Positions 1 through 6,126 of a stretch of 11,974 nt of DNA are shown in pieces. Position 1 is the first letter of the stretch, and each line of letters opens with the position of its first letter. The DNA is from Thaumarchaeota archaeon UBA160. GTDB taxonomy: Archaea > Thermoproteota > Nitrososphaeria > Conexivisphaerales > UBA164. The stretch is taken from the NCBI GenBank assembly GCA_002506605.1, contig DAXX01000050.1:1-11974 (forward strand), written 5' to 3'. The position numbers and the translations under genes are program-made. The notes under the pieces were generated by a model. It did not search any database and was not told where the DNA came from. It saw only the letters and a program-made list of their open reading frames with translations.

Positions 1-90
1 ATAATATTTACCATTATCCATAACATGCTTTGGCATTAAACGTTATTAACGATTTAATAAAAATGAAAGATTATCGTTTCATGCGATTAA

Positions 91-435
91 TATTTAGAAA
101 TTCCCTATACATTAAAGCAATTTTTTGAAAAGAGTGTTGAAGAAGTGCAAAAACAGCTCAAAATTCGTTTTAGAAAGAGGCACCTAGTACGCATGGACGT
201 TTGAGGCGCTTGGACTTTACTTGATTGCTATCACGAAACTTTAGATAAGAGAATCTGAATATTAGGATTCTTCAAAACATTAAAGAAAAACTAAGCATTC
301 TTCAACAAAATAAACGCAAAAAGTTCGCATAAAAGCGCTAACATAAAGCTGAGACTATTCTTTACATTTTATAACTGGTTTAGAGTCCATAAAGGTATAA
401 ATGGAGTACCTTCATTACGAGGTGATCTTATTTGA
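91..435 (+). pseudogene. Degenerate DDE-type transposase remnant
   Basis: Frame 1 stays protein-like from 91 to a TGA at 433-435 but is broken by in-frame stops at 202-204 (TGA), 256-258 (TGA) and 292-294 (TAA), and has no start codon. Between stops it reads plausible peptides: KQFFEKSVEEVQKQLKIRF (from 115), GAWTLLDCYHETLDKRI (205-255) and, after the last stop, a stretch ending FYNWFRVHKGINGV (367-408). The pattern of aromatic-Tyr-Asn, then Arg-x-His, then Gly and a proline is typical of the C-terminal end of IS transposase cores. The distance between the WTLLDCY segment (resembling the first DDE strand) and the C-terminal motif is much shorter than in an intact enzyme, so an internal deletion is likely. 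Bases 265-294 and 295-324 are imperfect copies (both begin with G, one base, then ATTCTTCAA), which suggests a small duplication. I could not find terminal inverted repeats or name the IS family. Bases 1-90 show no gene. Confidence 0.5.
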
Positions 436-552
436 TCAGCATTGCAATCGAAGAGGGAAATCTATTTATAAGGTCAAAATAGTAAAATATATCTAAAACC
501 GATAGCATTTTAAGGTAAAAGAAATAAGCGTATGCTTTAACTATTTATGTAG

Positions 553-1572
553 TTGAATTACAAAAAAGTGCTGTTCGTTGTTGAAAGAGATACAATTACT
601 GGGAAAATAAAAAGCGGTCCAGCACTTAGGTTAAAATATGGAGTTGATGGCTATAAATTTTTGGTTAAAGAAGATAAGCTTTCGCAATCTAGGTACGTAA
701 GGAATTTAAGTTTTAATACAATGACTTCGCTTTATATGCTACTTAAAGCATTGCTTCAGAGAGCGACAGCTGTAAACGGCGATTTTGACTTTGTTCATGC
801 TTTCTTTTGGACATTTTATAGGTACAGGAAGCCCTGGATACATGAAAACGATCAGTCTCCATCTCAGCTTATTTTCAATTATTTTAAGATGAGAAACGGC
901 TTCGGCCAAAAAATTGTGGAAATGATAGCGAAGATACTTAACGATTCTCAGGCTGTAATAACTTGGACCGAACACGCTGCGAAAGGCTTTGTAAACGATG
1001 GAGTTGAAAAAAGCTTGGTCCACCTGATACCTCCTCCCATTGAGGCCAAATGCAACAAAAAAGAGCACAACAACATAAATGTGCTTTTTGTGGGCAGAGA
1101 TTACTATAGAAAAGGTGGAGATATAGCGTTGAAAGCTATGGAAAAGATTCTAAAAAAGCGCAACGACGTAACGTTCACTTATGTAGGAAAGGCTCCAATT
1201 CCTGAACACCCTAAGATAATGCACTATGAAGGTCTCTCAAGAAAACAGCTAGAGGATATATATGAAACGTCTGATATTTTGCTTTATCCTTCGAGGGATG
1301 AAGCTTACGGCCTTGCTGTTTTAGAAGCTTTGTCGTACGGCATTCCAGTTATAGCTTCTAATCTTCCTTCTCTCGCTGAAATAATAGATAATAATTTGGA
1401 TGGATATTTGGCCAATTCAGAAGAAGATTATTTAGAAAAGCTTGAAAGTCTCATAAACTCTCCAGACAGGTTGAAAAGTTTCTCAAAAATGGCATGCAAA
1501 ATGGTAAAGATAAAGCACGATCCAAAGAAAATAGGCGAAGAGCTGAAGAAGATCTATGAATCTATCTGTTGA
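553..1572 (+). CDS. GT4-type (GT-B fold) glycosyltransferase
   Basis: This 339-residue protein probably transfers a sugar from a nucleotide-sugar donor to an envelope glycan or lipid on the cytoplasmic side. Residues 4-11 (KKVLFVVE) look like the first Rossmann strand. The C-terminal donor-binding half starts near 176 with NVLFVGRDYYRKGGD (Arg182 and Lys187 fit the phosphate-binding pair of GT4 enzymes) and contains the E-x7-E signature EAYGLAVLE (250-258), then YGIPVIAS (262-269) and a PSLAEII helix. No signal peptide or membrane segment is seen. The start must be TTG at 553, because an in-frame TAG lies at 550-552, directly after an ATG at 547; the next option, GTG 568, would cut the first strand. 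The promoter is unclear: TTTTAAGG at 508-515 or AAAATATAT near 484-492. The gene overlaps the next one by 17 bases. Acceptor and linkage cannot be told from sequence. Confidence 0.85.
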   Translation: MNYKKVLFVVERDTITGKIKSGPALRLKYGVDGYKFLVKEDKLSQSRYVRNLSFNTMTSLYMLLKALLQRATAVNGDFDFVHAFFWTFYRYRKPWIHENDQSPSQLIFNYFKMRNGFGQKIVEMIAKILNDSQAVITWTEHAAKGFVNDGVEKSLVHLIPPPIEAKCNKKEHNNINVLFVGRDYYRKGGDIALKAMEKILKKRNDVTFTYVGKAPIPEHPKIMHYEGLSRKQLEDIYETSDILLYPSRDEAYGLAVLEALSYGIPVIASNLPSLAEIIDNNLDGYLANSEEDYLEKLESLINSPDRLKSFSKMACKMVKIKHDPKKIGEELKKIYESIC

Positions 1573-2647
1573 TTTTATAAGGGGTTTTTCGCTCAGAGTA
1601 GCTAGCTACTTTCTGCAAATATTTTTTCCCGTATATCTAGTTTATTATATAAGGGCAGCAGGTCTGATTTACTGGGCTTTCATTGTTATATTTTGGATTT
1701 CAGCAGGAGTCGGCATGTTTTTGCCATACTTCTTTAAAAACCACAGCTTTTGTATTGAATTTATTTTTCTCTTAACTTCAATCCTCATGATCTTTAGTTC
1801 GAGATACTTTTTTGCAATACTTCTCATCATACTTTCAGCCATTATTTCAGCTCTAACAGGTAAATATGCTTACTTTAGCTTTGTAAGGGCTTCATATTCA
1901 GGAATTCTTAAATATATGCGGGGGACGGGAGCAGGGCTTTTCATATCTGCTATAATTTCCGTTTTGGTCTTTTATTTTGGTTTTTTTAACATAATAATAA
2001 ACGTTGGGTTTATCATTTTGGCGTTATCTATAATTCTCATTACATCAATGCTAATCAGCAAACCAGAAGAACATAATTTAGGAAACTTAAGCGTAAAGCA
2101 CCTTTTCAGTAGCGTCATCAACAGTTTGAAGTTTTCTTACAACATAACAGGAAATGCCTTATCATGGATTTCCTTTACAACTTACATCTATTACTACCTT
2201 TATGTAGGAATTAAGGCCGGTTACATAGCGGTTCTCTCGTTGATGCTACTAAGCACAACTGTCATTTTTATTATCAGATTTTTATTAAGTGAAAAATACA
2301 AGAAAAATTCAAAAGCAATATATTTTGCGCTATATTCGCTTGCGTTTCTTCTCATATTTTTGAGCGTGATATTTGGAAATTTCTGCCTTGATATAATTTC
2401 CGCAGCTCTCATAGGGATCTCACAGGGAGCTCTTCCAGCGATGCTCCTTTATGAAAGCTTAAATACTGGTTCAAAAGGCTCGTATGACGGTTACATAATA
2501 TATAATGCTTTCATAGGTCTTGGCGAGCTGCTCAGCAACGTTTTCTTTGGGATTTTGGCGGCTCTCTCTGCTGTCAAGCTATTTTATTTGTTACCATTTG
2601 TTGCATCGATAATCGTTATATTTTTGGAAATTAAATACAAAGCGTGA
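1556..2647 (+). CDS. MFS-like 12-helix membrane protein
   Basis: This is a very hydrophobic 363-residue protein. By eye there are about twelve membrane segments in a 6+6 arrangement: roughly residues 15-33, 37-58, 64-81, 84-103, 122-141 and 145-167, a charged loop at 168-195, then 197-218, 222-244, 255-275, 277-297, 312-335 and 338-358. The central loop and the basic loop after helix 8 (SEKYKKNSK) agree with the major facilitator fold, but I do not see a clear MFS motif A, so the substrate is unknown. It starts at ATG 1556 inside the end of the glycosyltransferase gene (17-base overlap, different frame) and its TGA overlaps the GTG of the next gene. The tight coupling suggests it works with the glycosyltransferase, for example moving a precursor or glycoconjugate; this is inference. 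A flippase of another fold is a less likely alternative because those are usually longer. Confidence 0.7.
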   Translation: MNLSVDFIRGFSLRVASYFLQIFFPVYLVYYIRAAGLIYWAFIVIFWISAGVGMFLPYFFKNHSFCIEFIFLLTSILMIFSSRYFFAILLIILSAIISALTGKYAYFSFVRASYSGILKYMRGTGAGLFISAIISVLVFYFGFFNIIINVGFIILALSIILITSMLISKPEEHNLGNLSVKHLFSSVINSLKFSYNITGNALSWISFTTYIYYYLYVGIKAGYIAVLSLMLLSTTVIFIIRFLLSEKYKKNSKAIYFALYSLAFLLIFLSVIFGNFCLDIISAALIGISQGALPAMLLYESLNTGSKGSYDGYIIYNAFIGLGELLSNVFFGILAALSAVKLFYLLPFVASIIVIFLEIKYKA

Positions 2648-3384
2648 ATTATATATTTGTTACAGGGTTAGCCGGAAGCGGAAAATCTCTCATCACCAGC
2701 GTGCTATCTGATTCGCTTGAAGAAGACGGTTGGGGAGTCGCTAGGGTAAACTTAGATCCATCTGCTGAAACCATACCTTATGTTCCAGATTATGACATTA
2801 GAGAACTTATAGATTCAAAGACAATATATGAAAAATACGGTTTAGGAAGCAACGGCTCACTTATTTTTGCGATGGATCTGCTCGCAGGCAACCTGCATGC
2901 ATTTCTGCCAGTGCTTGAATCTTTTGATCTCGACTTTGCCGTTGTAGATATGCCGGGACAGCTTGAAATATTCACGTTCAGGCAGAGCGGTCCATTCCTT
3001 CTAAACAACATTTCTAAGGAGAACAAGCTGGTGCTCTTTCTTTCGGACATTATAGCGTTGTTTGATTTTCAAAATTTTATATCTGCGGAGATAATGGCAA
3101 GGATACTTTCAGCAAGGACAAACGCTCCAACAATTCATGCTATAAACAAGATTGATTTGAGTCCTCAGGATACAGAAAAGATAAAGAAATACATTGAAAT
3201 TAAGAGTCCTGAAGAGCTTAACAGCTTGAACGAAAGGTATCTATTCAACGCTTACAGGCACATCAGGAAAATAGCTCCTGAAACAACTCATGTGCTCGTT
3301 TCGGCAAAAACAAAGGAAAACATATGGCAGATAAAGGCTTACATAACGAGAGTATTTAAAGGAGGAGAAGACAGAAGGGAATGA
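2644..3384 (+). CDS. GPN-loop GTPase with a GSN variant motif
   Basis: This is a 246-residue P-loop GTPase of the GPN family, cytosolic dimers related to the eukaryotic GPN1-3 proteins that act in RNA polymerase II assembly and nuclear import; the archaeal role is poorly known. Visible motifs are the P-loop GLAGSGKS (8-15), NLDPSAE (37-42, the family's conserved segment after the second strand), G3 DMPGQ (102-106), G4 NKID (168-171) and G5 VSAK (219-222). The family-defining Gly-Pro-Asn is here Gly-Ser-Asn (GLGSNGSLIFAMD, residues 66-78), with surrounding residues conserved. The start is GTG at 2644, sharing GTGA with the upstream stop; it places the P-loop at the expected distance. Length is normal for archaeal members. 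It is the last gene of the three-gene operon. An inverted repeat begins at its stop codon. Family assignment is firm; the biological role is not. Confidence 0.9.
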   Translation: MNYIFVTGLAGSGKSLITSVLSDSLEEDGWGVARVNLDPSAETIPYVPDYDIRELIDSKTIYEKYGLGSNGSLIFAMDLLAGNLHAFLPVLESFDLDFAVVDMPGQLEIFTFRQSGPFLLNNISKENKLVLFLSDIIALFDFQNFISAEIMARILSARTNAPTIHAINKIDLSPQDTEKIKKYIEIKSPEELNSLNERYLFNAYRHIRKIAPETTHVLVSAKTKENIWQIKAYITRVFKGGEDRRE

Positions 3385-3406
3385 ACAATAACAAATTCAC
3401 TGTTCA
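3382..3406 (+). repeat. Short inverted repeat at the operon end
   Basis: TGAACA (3382-3387, starting with the GTPase stop codon) and TGTTCA (3401-3406) can pair as a 6-base stem with a 13-base loop. It could be a weak RNA hairpin or a protein-binding site at the end of the glycosyltransferase-MFS-GTPase operon. There is no T-run immediately after it, so it is not a typical terminator, and it may be chance. Confidence 0.25.
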
Positions 3407-3510
3407 ATGATTCTAGATCCATATAACAGCGTTGTGCAAAAAACTGCATGTGCGCTTTTAATATTACAACCTTATCTCAATTATCTAAAAATATGATGCT
3501 ATATTTAGAA

Positions 3511-3525
3511 TAAAAGGTTAAATAT
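3511..3525 (+). promoter_or_regulatory. BRE/TATA promoter of the RuBisCO gene
   Basis: TAAAAGG (3511-3517), a purine-rich BRE-like stretch, is followed by the TATA element TTAAATAT (3518-3525). Its centre is about 27 bases before the RuBisCO ATG at 3549, so transcription should begin at or next to the start codon and give a leaderless mRNA. No Shine-Dalgarno sequence is present between them. Confidence 0.65.
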
Positions 3526-3548
3526 GCTAATTTACTTTCTAATCTGTT

Positions 3549-4853
3549 ATGAGCGAAGAAAAGGTTGATTGGTACCTGGATTTCATCGATCTGAAAAGAC
3601 AGCCAGCAGATGATGAAATTCAGCTTCTCTTTAAAGCGACCCCAGCACCAGGTTATTCTATAGAGGAGGCTGCAGGAAGGATAGCAAGCGAAAGCAGCGT
3701 TGGCACGTGGACTACTTTGACAACCGTAACTCAGGACACGCTAAACAGGATGGCAAAAGTTTATAAAATATCTGGCGACCTGATCTACGTTACATACCCT
3801 TTAGAACTTTTTGAACTAGGCAGCATACCTCAGCTTTTCTCAAGCGTATTCGGCAACATATATGGGATGAAGGCTGTAGCGAGGCTAAAAATTCTTGACA
3901 TAAGGTTTCCCAAAGAATACATAAAGAGCTTTAAAGGGCCTCAGTTCGGACACAAAGGAGCAAAAGAAATATTGAAGATAAAAGAAAACAGACCCATCAT
4001 AGCAACTGTTCCAAAACCAAAGTTAAGTCCAAGCGCTGAAACGCATGCTAAGATAGGCTATGAAATATGGCTTGGAGGAGAAGATCTGCTAAAGGATGAT
4101 GAAAACCTAACAAGCCAACCATTCATAAAATTTGAAGATAGGGTTAGAGAAGTATTTAAATACAGGGACAAGGCTGAAAAGGAAACCGGCGAAAGAAAGT
4201 CAGCTTTGATAAACGTAACATCTGAGACTGAGGAGATGAAAAGAAGGGCAAAACTGGTTAAGGATTATGGCGGAGAATTCATAATGATAGACTTTTTGAC
4301 TGCAGGTTGGGCAGCATTGCAAACTATGAGAGAAGTAGCTGAAGAGCTAGGGCTTGCGCTTTATGCCCATAGAGCTTTCCACGCTGCATTTACGAAGCTT
4401 CCAGACCATGGAGCAACGATGCTATCGATAGCAAAGGTTGCAAGGCTTGCCGGCGTTGACTTTCTGCACATAGGTACAGCTGGAATAGGTAAGATGGAAG
4501 GCACGAAGTCAGATGTAATAAGGATAAAGGAAGAAATAACCCTTGACAAAGTTCCACAGGAAGATATTTACTTTGAACAGGACTGGGCTGGCTTAAAACC
4601 GATAATGCCGGTAAGTTCTGGAGGTCTACACCCAGGAATTATTCCGCCCTTATTAGACGCCCTTGGAGCTGACATAGCTATACAGGTTGGTGGCGGAGTC
4701 CTTGGGCATCCGATGGGACCAAGGGCAGGCGCGAAAGCTGTAAGGGATGCTATAGATGCGTGGAATAAGAAAATACCGCTCCAAGAATATGCTGAAAAGT
4801 CAAAAGAGCTCAAAGCGGCCCTTGATAAATGGGGAACTCAAAGCTACGCGTAA
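3549..4853 (+). CDS. rbcL: Form III ribulose-bisphosphate carboxylase
   Basis: This 434-residue protein carboxylates ribulose 1,5-bisphosphate to two 3-phosphoglycerates. Archaeal form III enzymes normally do this in nucleotide (AMP) salvage, not in the Calvin cycle. All catalytic residues are present (spinach numbers in brackets): Glu48 (60), Thr53 and Trp54 (65, 66), Asn103 (123), Lys156 and Lys158 in PKPK (175, 177), Lys182, Asp184 and Glu185 in LKDDEN (201, 203, 204), His274 and Arg275 (294, 295), His307 (327), loop-6 Lys315 in GIGKMEG (334), Ser357 in SSGG (379) and GGG at 381-383 (403-405). It is therefore a genuine RuBisCO, not a RuBisCO-like protein. The GWAAL, GTAGIGKMEG and SSGGLHPG segments and the short C-terminus ending DKWGTQSYA match form III as I remember it (for example the Thermococcus enzyme). 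It has its own promoter and is alone in its transcript; AMP phosphorylase and ribose-1,5-bisphosphate isomerase genes are not nearby. Confidence 0.96.
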   Translation: MSEEKVDWYLDFIDLKRQPADDEIQLLFKATPAPGYSIEEAAGRIASESSVGTWTTLTTVTQDTLNRMAKVYKISGDLIYVTYPLELFELGSIPQLFSSVFGNIYGMKAVARLKILDIRFPKEYIKSFKGPQFGHKGAKEILKIKENRPIIATVPKPKLSPSAETHAKIGYEIWLGGEDLLKDDENLTSQPFIKFEDRVREVFKYRDKAEKETGERKSALINVTSETEEMKRRAKLVKDYGGEFIMIDFLTAGWAALQTMREVAEELGLALYAHRAFHAAFTKLPDHGATMLSIAKVARLAGVDFLHIGTAGIGKMEGTKSDVIRIKEEITLDKVPQEDIYFEQDWAGLKPIMPVSSGGLHPGIIPPLLDALGADIAIQVGGGVLGHPMGPRAGAKAVRDAIDAWNKKIPLQEYAEKSKELKAALDKWGTQSYA

Positions 4854-4860
4854 GCTTCAA

Positions 4861-4900
4861 TTTTTTATGTTCGATATTAAATTTTTAATCTTTCTTTTTT
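4861..4900 (+). terminator. T-rich transcription end of the RuBisCO gene
   Basis: Seven bases after the RuBisCO stop there are three closely spaced T-runs on the coding strand: TTTTTT (4861-4866), TTTTT (4882-4886) and TTTCTTTTTT (4891-4900). Archaeal intrinsic termination depends mainly on oligo-T in the non-template strand, and no stable hairpin is needed. The location fits a terminator. Confidence 0.5.
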
Positions 4901-4961
4901 GTATTAATAAAAAATTAAATAGATACAGATAATATTGCATTAAAAGATATAATTGTTAAAA

Positions 4962-5066
4962 ATGGAAACAATTGTTAGCTATAAAATTATCGTGGGCAGG
5001 AACGCGCTGAGCGATTGCGGTTTATTTTGGATTTTGCAAGATAGCCAAGCCAGAAATAGAGTGTAG
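4962..5066 (+). pseudogene. N-terminal fragment, dehydroquinate-synthase-like
   Basis: An ATG at 4962 opens a 34-codon frame ending at TAG 5064-5066. It reads METIVSYKIIVGRNALSDCG followed by LFWILQDSQARNRV. The pattern of a strand, then I-V-G-x-N-x-L-x-x-x-G and a helix, resembles the N-terminus of the dehydroquinate synthase / glycerol-1-phosphate dehydrogenase / iron alcohol dehydrogenase superfamily (for AroB: YP-x-x-IG-x-x-L). After the stop I could follow no continuation in any frame, so this would be a truncated and decayed copy, not a gene. Sequence upstream (about 4929-4950) is A+T-rich with possible TATA-like stretches, but none is convincing. A short genuine protein or a chance frame are alternatives. 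The family guess rests on about twenty residues and is weak. Confidence 0.35.
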
Positions 5067-5290
5067 TTTTGCCCTAATGATTATTTTTTAATATTTTTTA
5101 TTGAAACGTGTCTCACCAAGAATGCTAACTCTATTATAACGCTTTAAATTGAAGACTGTCTATAATGTTATAGCTGACTAAGCTTTCTAATCTATACAGC
5201 AATTAAATAAACTTAACAAAAGCTCACAATAAAGTTATTCATATGCATACAAGGAAACGCATGATAAATGTTAAGGACATAGCTACAAGA

Positions 5291-5300
5291 AGACAAAAAA
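5291..5300 (-). terminator. Oligo-T end of the minus-strand gene
   Basis: Just past the stop of the glutaredoxin-like gene (TGA, 5307-5305) the minus strand reads GACTTTTTTGTCTTC, with six T's opposite 5295-5300. This is a plausible archaeal oligo-T terminator for a gene that otherwise runs towards the RuBisCO end. The run is short, so confidence is modest. Confidence 0.35.
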
Positions 5301-5304
5301 GTCA

Positions 5305-6039
5305 TCATGTATCGTGCTTTAAAAAGAACGATCTAATTTCGTTTATTTCGTTTGTAAGTTTATCTTTAATTTTTTCTTGCTTTTCGGCTATATAATCGTA
5401 TATATTCTTTGAAACTTTTTTTAATCGATCAATCCTGTCAAAATAAGGAACGCCGACCCTTCCGAAACTTGTTTTAGCTTCTAGCCATGCAAGAACATCT
5501 TCCTCATCAACTTCGGGCTTTAAACCAAGGTAAAGCCTTTCCCTTATTATGTTGTAAGCCAACGTTATGTTCATCTTTCTTTCCCAGTTTGCAATAAATT
5601 CATCTTCATGTTCGATTGCCTGTTCTCGAAGTTCATGAAATTTTTTGTCTCCCTCTGGATCAAAGTTCAGACCCGTTGCGGCTTTTATAAAATCTTCAAA
5701 ATTGAACAACGGCTTAATAGAACCAGAAGCTAGCACCAAAGAAGACGCGGCTGCGCTGTCAACCAATGCGATGCCTAACTTTTCCAAAGGTTCTTTAATT
5801 TCAAACGATACATTTTCCCCTTTTAGATACTTTATGGAAAGATCTATATCTATTGGTCCGCCATACACGAAAACCCCTGAAGTCTCTATAAGAGGCACAG
5901 TAAGCACTCTCTTAGCTATAGCTAAGCTTGGATCTTCTGAAACATCTATAAGATCAGCATAGTCTCTAATTTCTTTAAAATTTTTTATGAGCGTGTAGCT
6001 TGTGTAACAAGCAGGATGATAGTAAACCCTGTGTTTCAT
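5305..6039 (-). CDS. Glutaredoxin-like protein with helical C-terminal region
   Basis: This is a 244-residue protein of unknown role. Residues 1-75 look like a thioredoxin/glutaredoxin fold: a first strand RVYYHPACYTSY with a single-cysteine C-x-x-S site (Cys11-Tyr-Thr-Ser14), a helix, a second strand (DLIDVSED), and TVP at 47-49 matching the cis-proline signature of glutaredoxins, followed by FVYGGPID in place of the usual glycine pair. Cys11 is the only cysteine in the protein, so it could act only by a monothiol mechanism, by binding glutathione or an Fe-S cluster, or as a partner-binding module. Residues 80-205 appear mostly helical (with Trp152 and Trp185) and do not match a family I know; 206-240 are Lys/Glu-rich and could form a coiled coil. 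The ATG at 6039 fits the TATA element at 6070-6063 with leaderless spacing. There is no signal peptide, so it is probably cytosolic. It is divergent from infB, separated by 87 bases. Confidence 0.75.
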   Translation of the reverse strand: MKHRVYYHPACYTSYTLIKNFKEIRDYADLIDVSEDPSLAIAKRVLTVPLIETSGVFVYGGPIDIDLSIKYLKGENVSFEIKEPLEKLGIALVDSAAASSLVLASGSIKPLFNFEDFIKAATGLNFDPEGDKKFHELREQAIEHEDEFIANWERKMNITLAYNIIRERLYLGLKPEVDEEDVLAWLEAKTSFGRVGVPYFDRIDRLKKVSKNIYDYIAEKQEKIKDKLTNEINEIRSFFLKHDT

Positions 6040-6062
6040 TTCATAAATTTCATAAAATGGAA

Positions 6063-6070
6063 GATTTAAA
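6063..6070 (-). promoter_or_regulatory. TATA element of the glutaredoxin-like gene
   Basis: The minus strand reads TTTAAATC here, within AGTTTAAATCTT. Its centre is about 27 bases upstream of the ATG at 6039, the spacing expected for an archaeal leaderless promoter. It lies in the 87-base divergent region shared with infB. Confidence 0.55.
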
Positions 6071-6093
6071 CTTTAACAATATTTTTCAAAACA

Positions 6094-6101
6094 TTTTTAA
6101 C
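6094..6101 (+). promoter_or_regulatory. Possible TATA element of infB
   Basis: TTTTTAAC, with A-rich sequence before it (AAAACA), is centred about 29 bases before the TTG start of infB. It is the best TATA-like candidate in the short divergent region, but it is weak and the surrounding DNA is all A+T-rich. Confidence 0.3.
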
Positions 6102-6126
6102 ATCATAAGCTCTCTAATGAGATAAG

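Larger units (their letters stand above)
4854..5304. other. 451-base gene-poor intergenic region
   Basis: This lies between the RuBisCO gene and the convergent glutaredoxin-like gene. Most of it is very A+T-rich, as in decayed or purely spacer DNA. Apart from the T-rich ends of both flanking genes, the only notable part is a less A+T-rich island near 4990-5025 that lies within the short protein fragment annotated separately. Bases 5067-5290 show no gene, tRNA, stable hairpin or repeat that I can support. Confidence 0.5.

Noticed and set aside
462..482. Inverted repeat CTATTT / AAATAG before the glycosyltransferase gene
   Set aside because: Only six A+T-rich base pairs; expected by chance in such DNA, and it cannot be tied to the transposase remnant as a terminal repeat.
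4568..4813. Minus-strand open frame opposite the RuBisCO 3' end
   Set aside because: It is complementary to highly conserved RuBisCO codons and has no independent coding evidence.
3549..4853. RuBisCO-like protein (form IV) of methionine salvage
   Set aside because: All catalytic lysines, the carbamylation-site Lys182-Asp-Asp-Glu and loop-6 Lys315 are present; form IV proteins lack several of them.
5243..5396. Plus-strand frame starting MHTRKRMINVKDIATRRQ and running into the antisense of the glutaredoxin-like gene
   Set aside because: It has no recognisable motif, half of it is antisense to a real gene, and no promoter is evident; I treat it as chance.
5645..5962. Plus-strand open frame of 105 codons opposite the glutaredoxin-like gene
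   Set aside because: It lies wholly antisense to a well-supported gene, shows no family motif and has no promoter or ribosome site; it follows from the codon pattern of the real gene.
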